Below, piece by piece: positions 33,742 through 43,686 of a DNA stretch of 64,000 bases (positions are counted from its first letter, which is position 1; each line of letters opens with the position of its first letter). The position numbers were made by a program, and so were the translations under genes. The notes under the pieces were generated by a model. The model worked only from the letters and a program-made list of their open reading frames with translations. It was not told where the DNA came from and did no database searches. Source of the DNA: Oceanicaulis sp. MMSF_3324 (lineage in GTDB: Bacteria; Pseudomonadota; Alphaproteobacteria; Caulobacterales; Maricaulaceae); NCBI RefSeq assembly GCF_030733545.1, contig NZ_JASHIU010000014.1, positions 17,765-81,764 on the forward strand. The letters are read 5' to 3'.

Positions 33742-34755
33742 CTAAAAGGCGCGCGATAGCGAAATCGCGCCAAAGCGTTGCGGCCCGCTCTGGCTCGCAT
33801 ACTGCTCGCTTCGGACCACATAGGTAAAGGCCAGCCGGAAGGAATTGATGTGCAGCGCCGCGCCGGCCTGCAGGTCGCCGACCCAGACATTGCGATCCAC
33901 CGAGCGCGAGTCACGATAGGTGTTGCCGTCCAGGAAAACGTCGCGCGCCACGGCATAACCGCCCACGCCGGCGAACACGTAGGCCGCAATATGTTGTGTG
34001 GGCGTGTAGAGGCTGGAGGGCGCGAGCGCCGGCCGCAAACGCGGCGGGGAAAACGCATCCTGCAAATCCGTACCGAAGCGAACCGTCGCCCCGGCGGACA
34101 CATCTGTGCGCAGCGTGCCCAGCGTCAATCCGGCATGTCCCATGATATCGGCGGCGTAATGGCCGAATCGCCATTGATGCAGACGCTCGGTGCGCTGGCC
34201 TGAAATCGCGAACACCAGCTCGTCATGAAGCTGGGTGTCCCAGCCCTGCGGCTCCTTGCCGTCTATCAGCTGGTGCCAGCTGGACTGAACGAACTCGCCC
34301 TGGGCGCTCGGACCGATCATGCCCACATCGATGAGAATGGTGTGCTCGCTATTGGGAGTCCGGGCGGATGCAAACCAGTTCACGTTCAGATGCGCCGCAT
34401 AGGGATGGTCATCGAGCGGCGGCGATTCAAGCGAGATATCGCTCGCCGTATAAAGCGTATGGGCAAGCGCGAAGCCCTGACGCACGCGCGCGCCCTTGAG
34501 ATTGACGAAGGGTTGCGTCCGCGCCGCCTGGGTCAGCCAGCGGCTGACCTCGTCCTCGGGCGCCACCCATTCCAGCCGCACCCCGTTGGTGTAATGCCGG
34601 TCCGTCCCGCCAAACAGGTCGTTCTCGACCACAAGAGTCAGAACGCCGCCGTCTTCAGGCGGCGCATTGCGGGGATGGTCGCGCGCTTCAGCATGGGTCG
34701 CGATCACACATAACAATGCCGCCGCCCCGAAGAGCGCGGAGGTCAGCTTTATCAT
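33742..34755 (-). CDS. Lipid A deacylase LpxR-like outer-membrane protein
   Basis: Outer-membrane beta-barrel of 337 aa of the LpxR (DUF2219) family, whose characterised members remove 3'-linked acyl chains from lipid A. It has a signal peptide (cut after THAEA, about residue 24) and the family core LVVENDLFGGTDRHYTNGVRLEW, where the Asn/Asp of ENDLF and the TDRHYTNG segment form the active-site region. A C-terminal strand ends in Phe as barrels do. ATG 34755 has GGAAGGA upstream. It lies 45 bases after a related gene, probably in one operon. Confidence 0.88.
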   Translation of the reverse strand: MIKLTSALFGAAALLCVIATHAEARDHPRNAPPEDGGVLTLVVENDLFGGTDRHYTNGVRLEWVAPEDEVSRWLTQAARTQPFVNLKGARVRQGFALAHTLYTASDISLESPPLDDHPYAAHLNVNWFASARTPNSEHTILIDVGMIGPSAQGEFVQSSWHQLIDGKEPQGWDTQLHDELVFAISGQRTERLHQWRFGHYAADIMGHAGLTLGTLRTDVSAGATVRFGTDLQDAFSPPRLRPALAPSSLYTPTQHIAAYVFAGVGGYAVARDVFLDGNTYRDSRSVDRNVWVGDLQAGAALHINSFRLAFTYVVRSEQYASQSGPQRFGAISLSRAF

Positions 34756-34800
34756 GACGTGCAATCCTTCCGCCGCGTTCAGGTCCGACGCTCTGAAGCC

Positions 34801-35760
34801 CTATCGACGCAGTGTCAGTGAGAACGCTGCGAACCCTTCTGATGTTTCCCAGGATTCCGTGGGAAGCGCATAGCGGGTTTCACGCTGAATATAGGCAAAG
34901 GAGATGTCTGCGCCGCCAAAACGAGCAGCAATGCCGGCCTGCGCATCACCGACGGTGGCATAGGGCCCCATGGCCAGCGCATTGCGCATGTTGAAACCGG
35001 CGCCGGGATCATACATCAGCGCCTGTTGATCAGCCCCTGCAAAGAACCACCAGGCCGGACGATCCTCGCCAAATCCTTCATCCAGATACTGACCCAGACG
35101 CACAGTGGCGCCCGCTTCCGCTGCGGGGCCGTTCTGACCAATGGACACACCTGCACGCGGCGCCACACCGACATCCAGACCGTCCAGACCGCCGCGCGAG
35201 TCAAAAGCATTCTCATAGCGCAGTGTCATGCGGCGATTGGCTCGTCCGGAAGGGTCAAGCTCGCTACCGGCGATATCGGCATAGGAATCGGACAGGACCG
35301 AAAGCGCGGCATCCGGAGCTCGCCCGTCGAACAGGGAGACCGATATCCGGCCGCCAGAGGGCATTTCCACAAGCGTGGTCCCAGCCTGGTAAAACGCTGA
35401 AAAACCCTCCATGGCCGCGCTGTCGGAACGAACACTGAGCGCCACCCCGGCGAGACGCGCCGCGTCCGGTCGCGCGGATGCCGAATCAGATCCGATAAAT
35501 TCGCTGTAACCTGGCGAGCGCCCCAGGGTCGGACGGCTCTGATAGTCGCTGGACGACCGAACGGCGGCGCCGGGCGCAAACTCGGCCTGAAGGGGGCCGA
35601 GAATCATGGCGCGCGTTTCTTGAGATGCCTGCCCCTGCTGTGCAAAAGCGCGCTCAGACGGACCGCTGAACACACTCAGGCTTGCTGCAGCAAGCAGCGC
35701 AGCAAGAGCGGGTGCGCTCCGGCCGGCTGGTCCTGCTGTACACTCCTGTTGCGTGATCAT
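34801..35760 (-). CDS. Outer-membrane beta-barrel protein related to LpxR
   Basis: A 319-aa exported protein with a signal peptide (cut near RAFAQ, about residue 41). Its C-terminal half (GVSIGQNG, AEAGATVRLGQ, FAGADQQ, FNMRNALAMGPYATVGDAQAGIAARF) parallels the corresponding part of the downstream LpxR-like protein. The N-terminal half lacks ENDLF and TDRHYTNG, so it is probably not a deacylase. The last residue is Arg rather than Phe, unusual for a barrel. ATG 35760 follows GGGGA. It could be a paralogue that lost activity or kept only the barrel. Confidence 0.7.
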   Translation of the reverse strand: MITQQECTAGPAGRSAPALAALLAAASLSVFSGPSERAFAQQGQASQETRAMILGPLQAEFAPGAAVRSSSDYQSRPTLGRSPGYSEFIGSDSASARPDAARLAGVALSVRSDSAAMEGFSAFYQAGTTLVEMPSGGRISVSLFDGRAPDAALSVLSDSYADIAGSELDPSGRANRRMTLRYENAFDSRGGLDGLDVGVAPRAGVSIGQNGPAAEAGATVRLGQYLDEGFGEDRPAWWFFAGADQQALMYDPGAGFNMRNALAMGPYATVGDAQAGIAARFGGADISFAYIQRETRYALPTESWETSEGFAAFSLTLRR

Positions 35761-35844
35761 ACCGGTCCCCATCGGTTTCAACTTAGCGTGATCAAATCAT
35801 ACCATGAACAATGGCCATTCTTTGATCAAGGAGGCTTCTTTATA

Positions 35845-35860
35845 GTTAACGGTTCATAAA
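35845..35860 (-). promoter_or_regulatory. CtrA-like site upstream of the LpxR-like pair
   Basis: On the minus strand TTTATGAACCGTTAAC fits TTAA-N7-TTAAC at eight of nine positions, 85 bases before the ATG at 35760. The region is AT-rich, so a chance match is likely enough to keep confidence low. Confidence 0.25.
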
Positions 35861-35891
35861 AATAGTTAGCCCTGTAAATTCATACGCTTAA

Positions 35892-35924
35892 ATACAAAGA
35901 ACCCCGGCTGGCGCCGGGGTTCTT
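35892..35924 (-). terminator. Terminator of nrdA
   Basis: On the minus strand AAGAACCCCGGC pairs perfectly with GCCGGGGTTCTT across a 4-base loop and is followed by TTTGTATTT. It starts 27 bases after the nrdA stop codon and separates nrdA from the LpxR-like pair. Confidence 0.88.
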
Positions 35925-35950
35925 CGTTTATGCCCGAAATTTTTTCGCGC

Positions 35951-37831
35951 CTACTGACAGGCGAGGCACTCGTCATAATCCTTGGGCGCAGCATCGTTGA
36001 GCGATTTGGCCATCTCGTCCTTTTCACCCGCGCCGGCATAGGCGGCGCGCTGCACCGATTTCGAGCGGCAATAATACAGGGACTTCACGCCCTTCTCCCA
36101 CGCCGACCAGTGCAGCATGTGCAGGTCCCATTTGTTCACGTCACCCGGCAGGAACAGGTTCAGCGACTGCGCCTGGCAGATATAGGGCGAGCGATCGGCC
36201 GCGTGCTCGATGACCCAGCGCTGATCAAGCTCGAACGCGGTCTTGAAGACGTCCTTCTCCAGCTCATCCAGGCAATCAAGATGCTGGACGGACCCTTCAT
36301 GCTCAAGGATCGACGCCCACACGGACGGGGTGTTCTTGCCCTTCTCCTCAAGCAGCTTCTCGAGATACGGGTTCTTCACGGTGAACGAGCCGGACAGGGT
36401 CTTGTGCGTGTAGACATTGGCCGGGATCGGCTCGATGCCGGCAGAAGTGCCGCCGCAAATGATGGAGATCGACGCCGTCGGCGCGATCGCCAGCTTGTGA
36501 GAGAAGCGCGCCTTCACGCCGTTCTCGTCCGCGTCAGGGCAAGCGCCGCGCTCTTCAGCCAGTTTGACCGAGGCTTTGTCTGCGCCCTGGCGGATATGCT
36601 GGAACATGCGCTTGTTCCAGGACTGGGCCATGGCGGACTCAAACGGCACATTCATCTTCTGCAGGAAGGAATGGTATCCCATCAGGCCCAGCCCCACCGA
36701 GCGCTCGCGGGCCGCCGAGTATTTCGCGCGCTCCATCTCATCGGGCGCGCGCTCGATGAAGTCCTGCAGGATGTTGTCGAGGAAGCGGAAGATGTCCTCG
36801 AGGAAGCGTTCGTCGTCTTTCCACTCGAGGAACTTCTCGGCATTCAGCGAGGACAGGCAGCACACGGCGGTGCGGTCATTGCCCAGATGGTCCACGCCAG
36901 TCGGCAGCGTGATTTCAGAGCACAGATTGGACTGACGCACCTTCAGGCCCAGCTTGCGCTGGTGAGCAGGCAGATTATTGTTCACCGTGTCGGAGAACAG
37001 GATGTAGGGCTCGCCGGTCTGAAGACGAACTTCCAGGATCTTCTGCCACAGCTTGCGGGCGTTGACGGTTTTCACCACCTCGCCGGAGCGCGGAGAGATC
37101 AGCTCGAACTCTTCATCCTTGGCGACGGCCTCCATGAACGCGTCAGAGACGTTGAGACCGTGGTGAAGGTTGAGGCTCTTGCGGTTGAAGTCGCCCGACG
37201 GTTTGCGGATTTCGAGGAATTCCTCGATTTCCGGATGATGGATGTCGAGATAGACGGCTGCGGATCCGCGGCGGAGCGAGCCCTGGGAGATCGCCAGCGT
37301 CAGCGAATCCATCACGCGGATGAACGGAATGATGCCGGAGGTCTGACCGTTCTGGCCCACTTTCTCGCCGATGGAGCGCACGCTGCCCCAATAGGTGCCG
37401 ATGCCGCCGCCATTGGAGGCCAGCCACACATTCTCGGTCCAGGTGGACACAATATCGCCCAGCGAATCGTCCACCGAGTTGAGGAAGCATGAGATGGGCA
37501 GGCCGCGATCCGCGCCGCCATTGGAGAGCACGGGAGTCGCCGGCATGAACCACAGATTCGACATGTAGTCATAAAGACGCTGGGCGTGCTCGAGGTCGTC
37601 GGCATAGGCCGTCGAAACGCGCGCAAACATGTCCTGGTAGGATTCGCCGGGCAGCAGGTAACGGTCGACCAGGGTCTTCTTGCCGAAATCGGTCAGAAGC
37701 GCATCCCGGCTGGGGTCCGTCTTAACCTTATCAACCAGACGAAGCTGAACAGCCTTGGGCTTGCCGCGCAGGGCCGAAGCGGACTCCTGCTCGCGGGCTC
37801 CGGTAGCGTGGGCTTGGTCGAAAGGCGTCAT
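35951..37831 (-). CDS. nrdA: Ribonucleotide reductase class I, large (catalytic) subunit
   Basis: Alpha subunit of 626 aa reducing ribonucleoside diphosphates. Visible residues are the active-site Cys in PISCFLNS, the thiyl Cys and Glu in SNLCSEITLP, the redox partner in AVCCLSSLN, the radical-transfer Tyr pair in SLYYCRS, and the C-terminal swinging Cys pair CLACQ. It is shorter than E. coli NrdA (761 aa) and has no N-terminal ATP-cone, so dATP feedback at that site is absent. ATG 37831 follows GGAGCGGGTAGAG; a TTG five codons earlier is the alternative. NrdR-like boxes lie upstream. Confidence 0.94.
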   Translation of the reverse strand: MTPFDQAHATGAREQESASALRGKPKAVQLRLVDKVKTDPSRDALLTDFGKKTLVDRYLLPGESYQDMFARVSTAYADDLEHAQRLYDYMSNLWFMPATPVLSNGGADRGLPISCFLNSVDDSLGDIVSTWTENVWLASNGGGIGTYWGSVRSIGEKVGQNGQTSGIIPFIRVMDSLTLAISQGSLRRGSAAVYLDIHHPEIEEFLEIRKPSGDFNRKSLNLHHGLNVSDAFMEAVAKDEEFELISPRSGEVVKTVNARKLWQKILEVRLQTGEPYILFSDTVNNNLPAHQRKLGLKVRQSNLCSEITLPTGVDHLGNDRTAVCCLSSLNAEKFLEWKDDERFLEDIFRFLDNILQDFIERAPDEMERAKYSAARERSVGLGLMGYHSFLQKMNVPFESAMAQSWNKRMFQHIRQGADKASVKLAEERGACPDADENGVKARFSHKLAIAPTASISIICGGTSAGIEPIPANVYTHKTLSGSFTVKNPYLEKLLEEKGKNTPSVWASILEHEGSVQHLDCLDELEKDVFKTAFELDQRWVIEHAADRSPYICQAQSLNLFLPGDVNKWDLHMLHWSAWEKGVKSLYYCRSKSVQRAAYAGAGEKDEMAKSLNDAAPKDYDECLACQ

Positions 37832-37902
37832 CTCTACCCGCTCCAATTCAGCGTCGCGCGTTATGCCTGCGAGAGGCCTTTTCCCGCGCGCTGCTTAAGA
37901 AA

Positions 37903-37951
37903 AACCTATACATGGTGTGCGGCTTCCCCCGGAAACCGCAACATATAGTGC
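37903..37951 (-). promoter_or_regulatory. Paired NrdR-like boxes upstream of nrdA
   Basis: AACCTATACATGGTGT (37903-37918, 11 of 16 matches to ACACAATATATAGTGT) and CCGCAACATATAGTGC (37936-37951, 12 of 16) start 33 bases apart, about three helical turns, 72-120 bases before the nrdA ATG. The same period is seen before nrdB. NrdR is the ATP/dATP-sensing repressor of nrd genes. Confidence 0.55.
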
Positions 37952-38033
37952 TAGCGTCCCCACTGACCGTCAACGGGTCAAACCGGCCGCCAGCCGCTTT
38001 TTTCGTAAACAAAGTCCTACCAGAAAACGCTCC

Positions 38034-38063
38034 GGGCCCGGACTCGTTAAGGAGTCCGGGCCC
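38034..38063 (-). terminator. Strong hairpin downstream of putA
   Basis: GGGCCCGGACTC pairs perfectly over 12 bases with GAGTCCGGGCCC around a GTTAAG loop, in the gap between putA and nrdA. On the minus strand the T-rich run (TTTTC) comes only seven bases later, so termination efficiency is uncertain. Confidence 0.6.
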
Positions 38064-38127
38064 GGGGATAAATGCGGTTTCTTGTGGATATCTGTTGCGA
38101 ACCCTAAAGCCCGCAACGTGGGTCGGG

Positions 38128-41100
38128 TTAACCCAGAGACAGAAGCTCGGGGTCGCCGCCCTGGGCCGCCACGTTAATGGTCACGGTGTGCTCGGCCGCG
38201 AAGCGGTAGATATAGTGCGGACCGCCCGCTTTCGGACCCGTGCCGGACAGGCCTTCACCCCCGAAGGGTTGAACGCCGACCACAGCGCCGGTGATGTTGC
38301 GATTCACATAGCAATTGCCCACCGGCACCGCCGCACGGACCATGTCCGCGAATCGATCCAGCCGACTGTGAATGCCCAGCGTCAGCCCATAGCCCTTGTC
38401 CGCCAGCTGGCGCGCAACGGCCTGAAGGTCAGAGCGCTTGTACCGCATGACATGCATGATCGGGCCGAACTTCTCTTCGGTCAGCTGATCAAGCGAGTCG
38501 ATCTCCACCAGGGTCGGCGCAAAGAACTGCCCCTTGGCGGCCATGTCCTCGCTCAGCGGCGCCCGGTGAAGCACCTTGGCGCGTGCTTCCATGTCCTTGA
38601 CGTGCTCGCTGAGCATTTCATGGGCTTCGGAGTCGATCACGGGGCCGACATCGGTGGCGGTATCCGCCGGGTCGCCCAGCACAAGCATGTCCATGGCGCC
38701 CTTGATGCCGTTGATCAGAAGATCACCGATTTCGTCGGGAATCAGCAGGACACGCAGCGCCGAACACCGTTGGCCCGCAGAGCCGAAAGCCGAATTGATC
38801 GCATCATCGATGACTTGCTCATGCAGCGCCGAGGTGTCCACGAACATGCCGTTCAGACCGCCGGTTTCTGCAATCAGCGGCACGATGGGCCCGTCCTTGG
38901 CGGCAAGCGTGCGGTTGATGATCCGCGCCACATCGGTCGAGCCGGTAAAGGCCACGCCGTCAACGCCAGGCAGCTCGGTCAGGGCGCCGCCAATCTTGCC
39001 GTCACCCGGCAGGAGATGCAGCACGCCTTTGGGCAGGCCCGCCTCGAGATAGATCTTCACGGCTTCAAAGGCGATCAGCGGGCTTTGCTCCGCCGGCTTG
39101 GCCAGGACAGCATTGCCCGCGGCCAGCGCCGCAGCCACCTGTCCGGTGAAGATCGCCAGCGGGAAGTTCCACGGGCTGATGCAGACAAACACGCCCCGAC
39201 CCGCCAGGCCCAGATGATTGGTCTCGCCCGCCGGTCCGGGCAGACGCACCGGATCGCCGAACTTGGTTTCCGCCTCGACGGCGTAATAGCGCAGGAAGTC
39301 GACCGCTTCGCGCACTTCGGCGATGCCGTCCGGCAAGGTCTTGCCGGTTTCACGCGCCATCAGCGACATCAGGCGATCCGTGTTGGCCTCCAAGGCGTCC
39401 GCCATGTCACGCAGGACCTGCGCGCGCTCCGGACCGCCCTTGGCGTTCCATTCGGCCTGGGCCTCATGGGCGATCTCATAGGCGTTCTTCACATCCTCCT
39501 CGGTCGCATCATGGATCGTGGAGACCGTGAAATCCTTGTCCGCCGGGCTGACCATGGGCTGGCCGTCTTCAGTGCGGGCCTCACCATTGATGATCGGGCC
39601 ACAGGCATAGGGAGCCTTGTCGTCGAAAGCCTTCTGGGCTTCCGCCAAACGCTTGCGCACCGCAGCCTGGGTCAGATCCATGCCGGCCGAATTGAGGCGG
39701 TCGGGACCATACAGCTTCGGCGGAATCGAGATGGACGGGTGACGATCAAGCGTTGAGGCCGCCGCAAACGGTCCGCTCGCCACATCCGCTGCGGGCACAT
39801 CTTCATCCAGGAAGGCGTGCACGAAGGAGGTGTTGGCGCCATTTTCCAGCAGGCGACGCACCAGATAAGGCAACAGATCCTGGTGGCTGCCCACAGGCGC
39901 GTAAACCCGCACATTCCCCAGATCGGAGAAAGCTTCAGCCGCAGCGGCGTAAAGCGGCTCGCCCATGCCATGCAGACGCTGGAACTCGTAAGGCGGATTG
40001 CCGGTTTCCGCTGCGATCTGGCGCACCGCAGTCAGGGTGTGCGCGTTGTGGGTCGCAAATTGCGGGAAGATGGCGTCAGGAGCGCCCAGAAGCTTGCGCG
40101 CGCAGGCCAGGAAGTTCAGGTCCGTCGCCGGCTTGGTCGTCCAGACCGGGAAGTCCGGCTGGCCGTTCATCTGAGCGATCTTGATCTCGGTATCCCAATA
40201 GGCGCCTTTCACAAGACGGACCATGAACCGGCGACCGGTTTCCTGGCCCAGCTCGATTAGCTTGTCGAGCACGCTCAGGGCGCGCTTTTGGTACGCTTGG
40301 ATGACGATGCCGAGCCCGTCCCAACCCGCCAGGGAAGGTTCACGCGCCAAGCGATCAAAGATCTTCAGTTGGATGACCAGACGATCACTCTCTTCAGCGT
40401 CCAGGCTGAAGCCCAGATCGGCGTCCTTCGCCAGCTGCGCCAATTCGAGCGCCCGCGGATAGAGCTCGTCCATCACCTGCTCTTCGCGCACCGCCTGATA
40501 GCGTGGGTGAAGGGCAGTCAGCTTCACGCTCACGCCATCTACGTCCTCGATGGCGCCCTTCTGACGCTTGTCTGCGACGACGCGGATCGCATGGCGATAC
40601 TTGTCGAGATAACGCTGGGCGTCCTCATCCGTACGGGCGCCCTCCCCGAGCATGTCGAAGCTGAAGAGCGGCTTGACCGACCCGTAGGTTTTCCAGCCCC
40701 GTCCGCGTTTGATGGCGCTTTCGATATCGCTGCCCAGAACGAACTGCTCGCCCAGGATACGCATGGCGCGACGAACGGCGGTCCGGATCACCGGCTCGCC
40801 CAGACGCCCCGCCATCTGCTTGAAGTATTCGCCCGGATTCTTTTCGGCGCGGGAATCCACCTTCAGGATGGACCCGGTCATCATCAGACCGATCGTGGAG
40901 GCGTTGACCAGCCAGTTATCGGACTTCCAGGCGTGCTCCACCCAGGACCCGGACCCGATCTTTTCGGCGATAAGGTCATCAGCGGTTTCAGCATCCGGGA
41001 CTCGCAGAAGCGCTTCAGCCAGACACATAAGCGCCAGGCCTTCTTTATTGCTCAGGCCGAATTCCTGGAGAAAGCTCTCCATCAATCCGCCGCCATGGCG

Positions 41101-41271
41101 CGTCTTGCGCGCTCGCTCAACGAGCTTGATGGCGGCGTCGCTGGCGGCCTGTTGGCCTTCAGCGCTCAAACCGATCGCATCCTCAAGCTGGCGGGCCGCT
41201 TCACGTTCATCAGCGAATTTCTCGCCGTCCAGAGCGTCCCAATCGATAGAAATGTCTGTCCAGTCGCGCAT
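38128..41271 (-). CDS. putA: Bifunctional proline dehydrogenase / L-glutamate-5-semialdehyde dehydrogenase PutA
   Basis: Oxidises proline to glutamate in two steps with FAD and NAD, channelling the intermediate. The 1047-aa protein starts straight with the alpha-helical dimerisation domain; the ribbon-helix-helix DNA-binding domain of E. coli PutA is absent, so it is not its own repressor. The FAD barrel lies at about residues 220-510 ([21 protein letters not shown]). The aldehyde dehydrogenase part has AETGGLNG (catalytic Glu) and [11 protein letters not shown] (catalytic Cys). ATG 41271 has GAGG ten bases upstream. An unlinked regulator such as an Lrp-type PutR is expected. Confidence 0.96.
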   Translation of the reverse strand: MRDWTDISIDWDALDGEKFADEREAARQLEDAIGLSAEGQQAASDAAIKLVERARKTRHGGGLMESFLQEFGLSNKEGLALMCLAEALLRVPDAETADDLIAEKIGSGSWVEHAWKSDNWLVNASTIGLMMTGSILKVDSRAEKNPGEYFKQMAGRLGEPVIRTAVRRAMRILGEQFVLGSDIESAIKRGRGWKTYGSVKPLFSFDMLGEGARTDEDAQRYLDKYRHAIRVVADKRQKGAIEDVDGVSVKLTALHPRYQAVREEQVMDELYPRALELAQLAKDADLGFSLDAEESDRLVIQLKIFDRLAREPSLAGWDGLGIVIQAYQKRALSVLDKLIELGQETGRRFMVRLVKGAYWDTEIKIAQMNGQPDFPVWTTKPATDLNFLACARKLLGAPDAIFPQFATHNAHTLTAVRQIAAETGNPPYEFQRLHGMGEPLYAAAAEAFSDLGNVRVYAPVGSHQDLLPYLVRRLLENGANTSFVHAFLDEDVPAADVASGPFAAASTLDRHPSISIPPKLYGPDRLNSAGMDLTQAAVRKRLAEAQKAFDDKAPYACGPIINGEARTEDGQPMVSPADKDFTVSTIHDATEEDVKNAYEIAHEAQAEWNAKGGPERAQVLRDMADALEANTDRLMSLMARETGKTLPDGIAEVREAVDFLRYYAVEAETKFGDPVRLPGPAGETNHLGLAGRGVFVCISPWNFPLAIFTGQVAAALAAGNAVLAKPAEQSPLIAFEAVKIYLEAGLPKGVLHLLPGDGKIGGALTELPGVDGVAFTGSTDVARIINRTLAAKDGPIVPLIAETGGLNGMFVDTSALHEQVIDDAINSAFGSAGQRCSALRVLLIPDEIGDLLINGIKGAMDMLVLGDPADTATDVGPVIDSEAHEMLSEHVKDMEARAKVLHRAPLSEDMAAKGQFFAPTLVEIDSLDQLTEEKFGPIMHVMRYKRSDLQAVARQLADKGYGLTLGIHSRLDRFADMVRAAVPVGNCYVNRNITGAVVGVQPFGGEGLSGTGPKAGGPHYIYRFAAEHTVTINVAAQGGDPELLSLG

Positions 41272-41922
41272 GGTCCAAAGCCTCTCGAACCCAGATCGGC
41301 CGGCGCATCCGGCCCTGTTACAGCGGACAATGCTTGCTCAAGCCGTAGAATTCAACCCCGGCTATTCACAATCAGTACAAGTCCGCACGGCGTGGCACTG
41401 CAGCATAACTGCATAGAATTTATTTTGAACTGAAAATATCTAAGTTCACTTTAATATATTCCATTACAGATTTCGTCATGACATAACCTCTCGCACTTTA
41501 CTTCGTCGCAGATTTTATTTTTGGCAATCGTTTTCGCAGCAGGTTTGAGCTTCGAAATTTTCTATTTCAGCCAACATGGAAGTGTTTGTACAGTTAGAGA
41601 AATCTATTTCTCTCGACACATACTCATGTTGAAAGCGGCTCGTGCTACGCGGGACATCTGCAAAGACTGGTTTTCCGTTAGCCGGCTGCCTGCAGATTGC
41701 TCCTTACTTGACGATTGCCTCCATCTCCTTTGTTGCGCTGTGCGAGCGCAGACAAAGCTTGCACATTTTATCAACGGCGCAGTTCGAGAAGGGTTCCACC
41801 AGTGATCCGCCCGTCCGCGTTCGCCATGCACAGAAAGCCCGGCGGGCGCCGACAGCCCTTCGACAAACGGCGAAAACACGCTAAACCGGCCTCAAGAGAC
41901 ACAGGTTCTGGAGGTCCTCGCC
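41272..41922. other. Long intergenic region between putA and a GT4 gene
   Basis: About 650 bases hold the divergent promoters of putA and the glycosyltransferase. The middle part (about 41400-41800) is AT-rich. Frames of up to 94 codons exist on both strands but none has a good ribosome-binding site or a recognisable product. One symmetric motif, TGCAG-N5-CTGCA (41399-41413), lies about 130 bases upstream of putA and could be an operator. I see no RNA gene or repeat. Confidence 0.45.
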
Positions 41923-43017
41923 ATGGAGGAAAGTGCGCCGCTGCGCATCATGCTCGTCACCGATGCGTGGGAGCCTCAGGTCAATGGCGTGGTCCGCACG
42001 CTTTCGCGCACCGTGGAAGAATGTCGTGCAATGGGTCACGAGGTCGAGGTCATTCACCCCGGCCTTGGCTTCAAGACCTTCCCGTTGCCGACCTATCCCG
42101 AGATCAAGATGGCGGTCGGCGCCCGCAAGGAGCTTGAAAGCCGCTTCAAGGCGTTCGAACCCGAAGCCATCCACATCGCGACCGAAGGCTCGCTGGGCCA
42201 GGCCGCGCGCGCGATCTGCCTGAAGTGGAAGCTGCCCTTCACGACCAGCTATCACACCAAATTCCCCGAATATGTGAACGCGCGCTTCCCGTTCATTCCC
42301 ATTTCGGCAGGCTACTGGTTCATGCGGCGCTTCCACAATTCGGGCAACCGCCTGATGGTGGCGACGCCGTCCATGCGCGATCTGCTGTCCGAACGCGGCT
42401 TCAACAACATCACTCCCTGGGCGCGCGGCGTGGACACCGAGCTGTTCCACCCCGACAAGCGCCATATGGGCGGCAAGAGCGTTTATGAGGGCATCGAAGG
42501 CCCGATCTTCGTCTATATCGGCCGGGTTGCTGTCGAGAAGAACATCGAGTCCTTCCTCGATCTCGACCTGCCCGGCACCAAGGTCGTCGTCGGCCCCGGC
42601 CCGCAGCTCGAAGAGCTGAAGGAAAACTATCCCGACGTCGTCTTCACCGGGAACAAGTCCGGTGATGAGCTGGCCCGCCACTTCGCGGACGCCGACGTCA
42701 TGGTCTTCCCCAGCTTCACCGACACATTCGGACTGGTGATACTGGAATCCATGGCGACGGGCACTCCGGTCGCCGCCTATGTGGCGAACGGACCCAAAGA
42801 CATCATTCCCGGCTCCAAGGCCGGATCCGTGAATGACGACCTGAAAGTCGCCTGCCTTGAGGCCCTGGAAATGACCCGCGAGGACTGCCGGGCCTATGCG
42901 GAGAAATATTCCTGGCGCTCCTGTGCGGAGGAGTTCGTGCAGAACCTCAAACCGCAACCGCGCCCGGAACGGCGCCGCTTCTGGCGCCGGCTGCGCCGAC
43001 TGGGCCGCGGCGGCTAA
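41923..43017 (+). CDS. GT4-family glycosyltransferase (mannosyltransferase-like)
   Basis: GT-B fold enzyme of 364 aa. The N-terminal domain starts RIMLVTDAWEPQVNGVVRTL, the signature of GDP-mannose-dependent MgtA/PimB-like and plant SQD2-like transferases. TSYHTKFPEY follows. The C-terminal domain has FVYIGRVAVEKNIESFL and the nucleotide-sugar motif FPSFTDTFGLVILESMA (E-x7-E). The basic C-terminal tail (RPERRRFWRRLRRLGRGG) may bind the membrane. The acceptor is probably a lipid; SQD2-type sulfoquinovosyl or mannosyl activity cannot be separated here. ATG 41923 follows GGAGG. A terminator is directly downstream. Confidence 0.9.
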   Translation: MEESAPLRIMLVTDAWEPQVNGVVRTLSRTVEECRAMGHEVEVIHPGLGFKTFPLPTYPEIKMAVGARKELESRFKAFEPEAIHIATEGSLGQAARAICLKWKLPFTTSYHTKFPEYVNARFPFIPISAGYWFMRRFHNSGNRLMVATPSMRDLLSERGFNNITPWARGVDTELFHPDKRHMGGKSVYEGIEGPIFVYIGRVAVEKNIESFLDLDLPGTKVVVGPGPQLEELKENYPDVVFTGNKSGDELARHFADADVMVFPSFTDTFGLVILESMATGTPVAAYVANGPKDIIPGSKAGSVNDDLKVACLEALEMTREDCRAYAEKYSWRSCAEEFVQNLKPQPRPERRRFWRRLRRLGRGG

Positions 43018-43034
43018 GCCCCCCTCAGAACACA

Positions 43035-43065
43035 AAAAAGGCTGGAGCACTGCTCCAGCCTTTTT
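43035..43065. terminator. Bidirectional terminator between GT4 gene and DUF4167 gene
   Basis: AAAAAGGCTGGAGC and GCTCCAGCCTTTTT pair perfectly over 14 bases with a 3-base loop. A- and T-runs on both sides suit both convergent genes. Confidence 0.92.
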
Positions 43066-43089
43066 CTGTTTCAGACGCGAAGTCGCCGA

Positions 43090-43686
43090 TCAGGCCGCTT
43101 CGCCCTTATCCTTTTTTTCGGAGTCGCCATCCGCCGCATCCAGGGCTTTCTGAGCGTCGACATCCGCCTTGCTGCGACGCGTGCGCGTGCGCTTTTTCGG
43201 CTTTTCGTCGCCTGAGGGCTGGGCATTGCCGTCTTCAGAGGATCCGGAGGCTTCAGCGCCCTCGGGTTCGACAACCTGGAGCGGATCCTCGCTACCCTGA
43301 TCATCACGCCGGCGACGTCCGCGCTGGCGGCGCGGACGCGGCGCTTCATCCGATTGCGATGCGTCGTTATTGCCGCCATTGCCTTCAGCGGAATTGTCGC
43401 TGGAGTCATCAGAGGCGTCAGAGTCATCACCAGAATTGTTCTGGTCCTCACGCTCATCGCGTTTGGGCTGGTTCGCCTGCATGATGCGCAGATAGTGCTC
43501 GGCGTGCTGGTAATAGTTTTCAGCCATCACCCGGTCGCCCGAAGACGAAGCGTCGCGCGCGAGCTGCATGTATTTGTCATAGATATGAGAGGGCGCGCCC
43601 CGAACTTTGACGTCCGGCCCGTTACTCTCATATGAGCGATTACTGGGCGATCCGGCCTTCCGGCCTCGTCCGCGTTGACGCTTCAT
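43090..43686 (-). CDS. DUF4167 domain-containing protein
   Basis: A 198-aa protein. Residues about 1-75 match DUF4167: a basic RGRGRK start and then YESNGPDVKVRGAPSHIYDKYMQLARDASSSGDRV, YYQHAEHYLRIM. The rest is low-complexity, acidic then Arg/Lys-rich (RRQRGRRRRDD, KKRTRTRRSK), like an RNA-binding tail. The family is found in alphaproteobacteria, often beside prmC-prfA as here, and has no assigned function; a ribosome link is a guess. ATG 43686 has only a weak AGG upstream. Confidence 0.88.
   Translation of the reverse strand: MKRQRGRGRKAGSPSNRSYESNGPDVKVRGAPSHIYDKYMQLARDASSSGDRVMAENYYQHAEHYLRIMQANQPKRDEREDQNNSGDDSDASDDSSDNSAEGNGGNNDASQSDEAPRPRRQRGRRRRDDQGSEDPLQVVEPEGAEASGSSEDGNAQPSGDEKPKKRTRTRRSKADVDAQKALDAADGDSEKKDKGEAA

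Noticed and set aside
37912..39756. A 614-codon open frame on the plus strand
   Set aside because: It is a shadow of putA; no start signal and no recognisable sequence.
41521..41884. Frames of 80-94 codons between putA and the GT4 gene
   Set aside because: Several overlap each other on both strands and none has a start signal or recognisable product.
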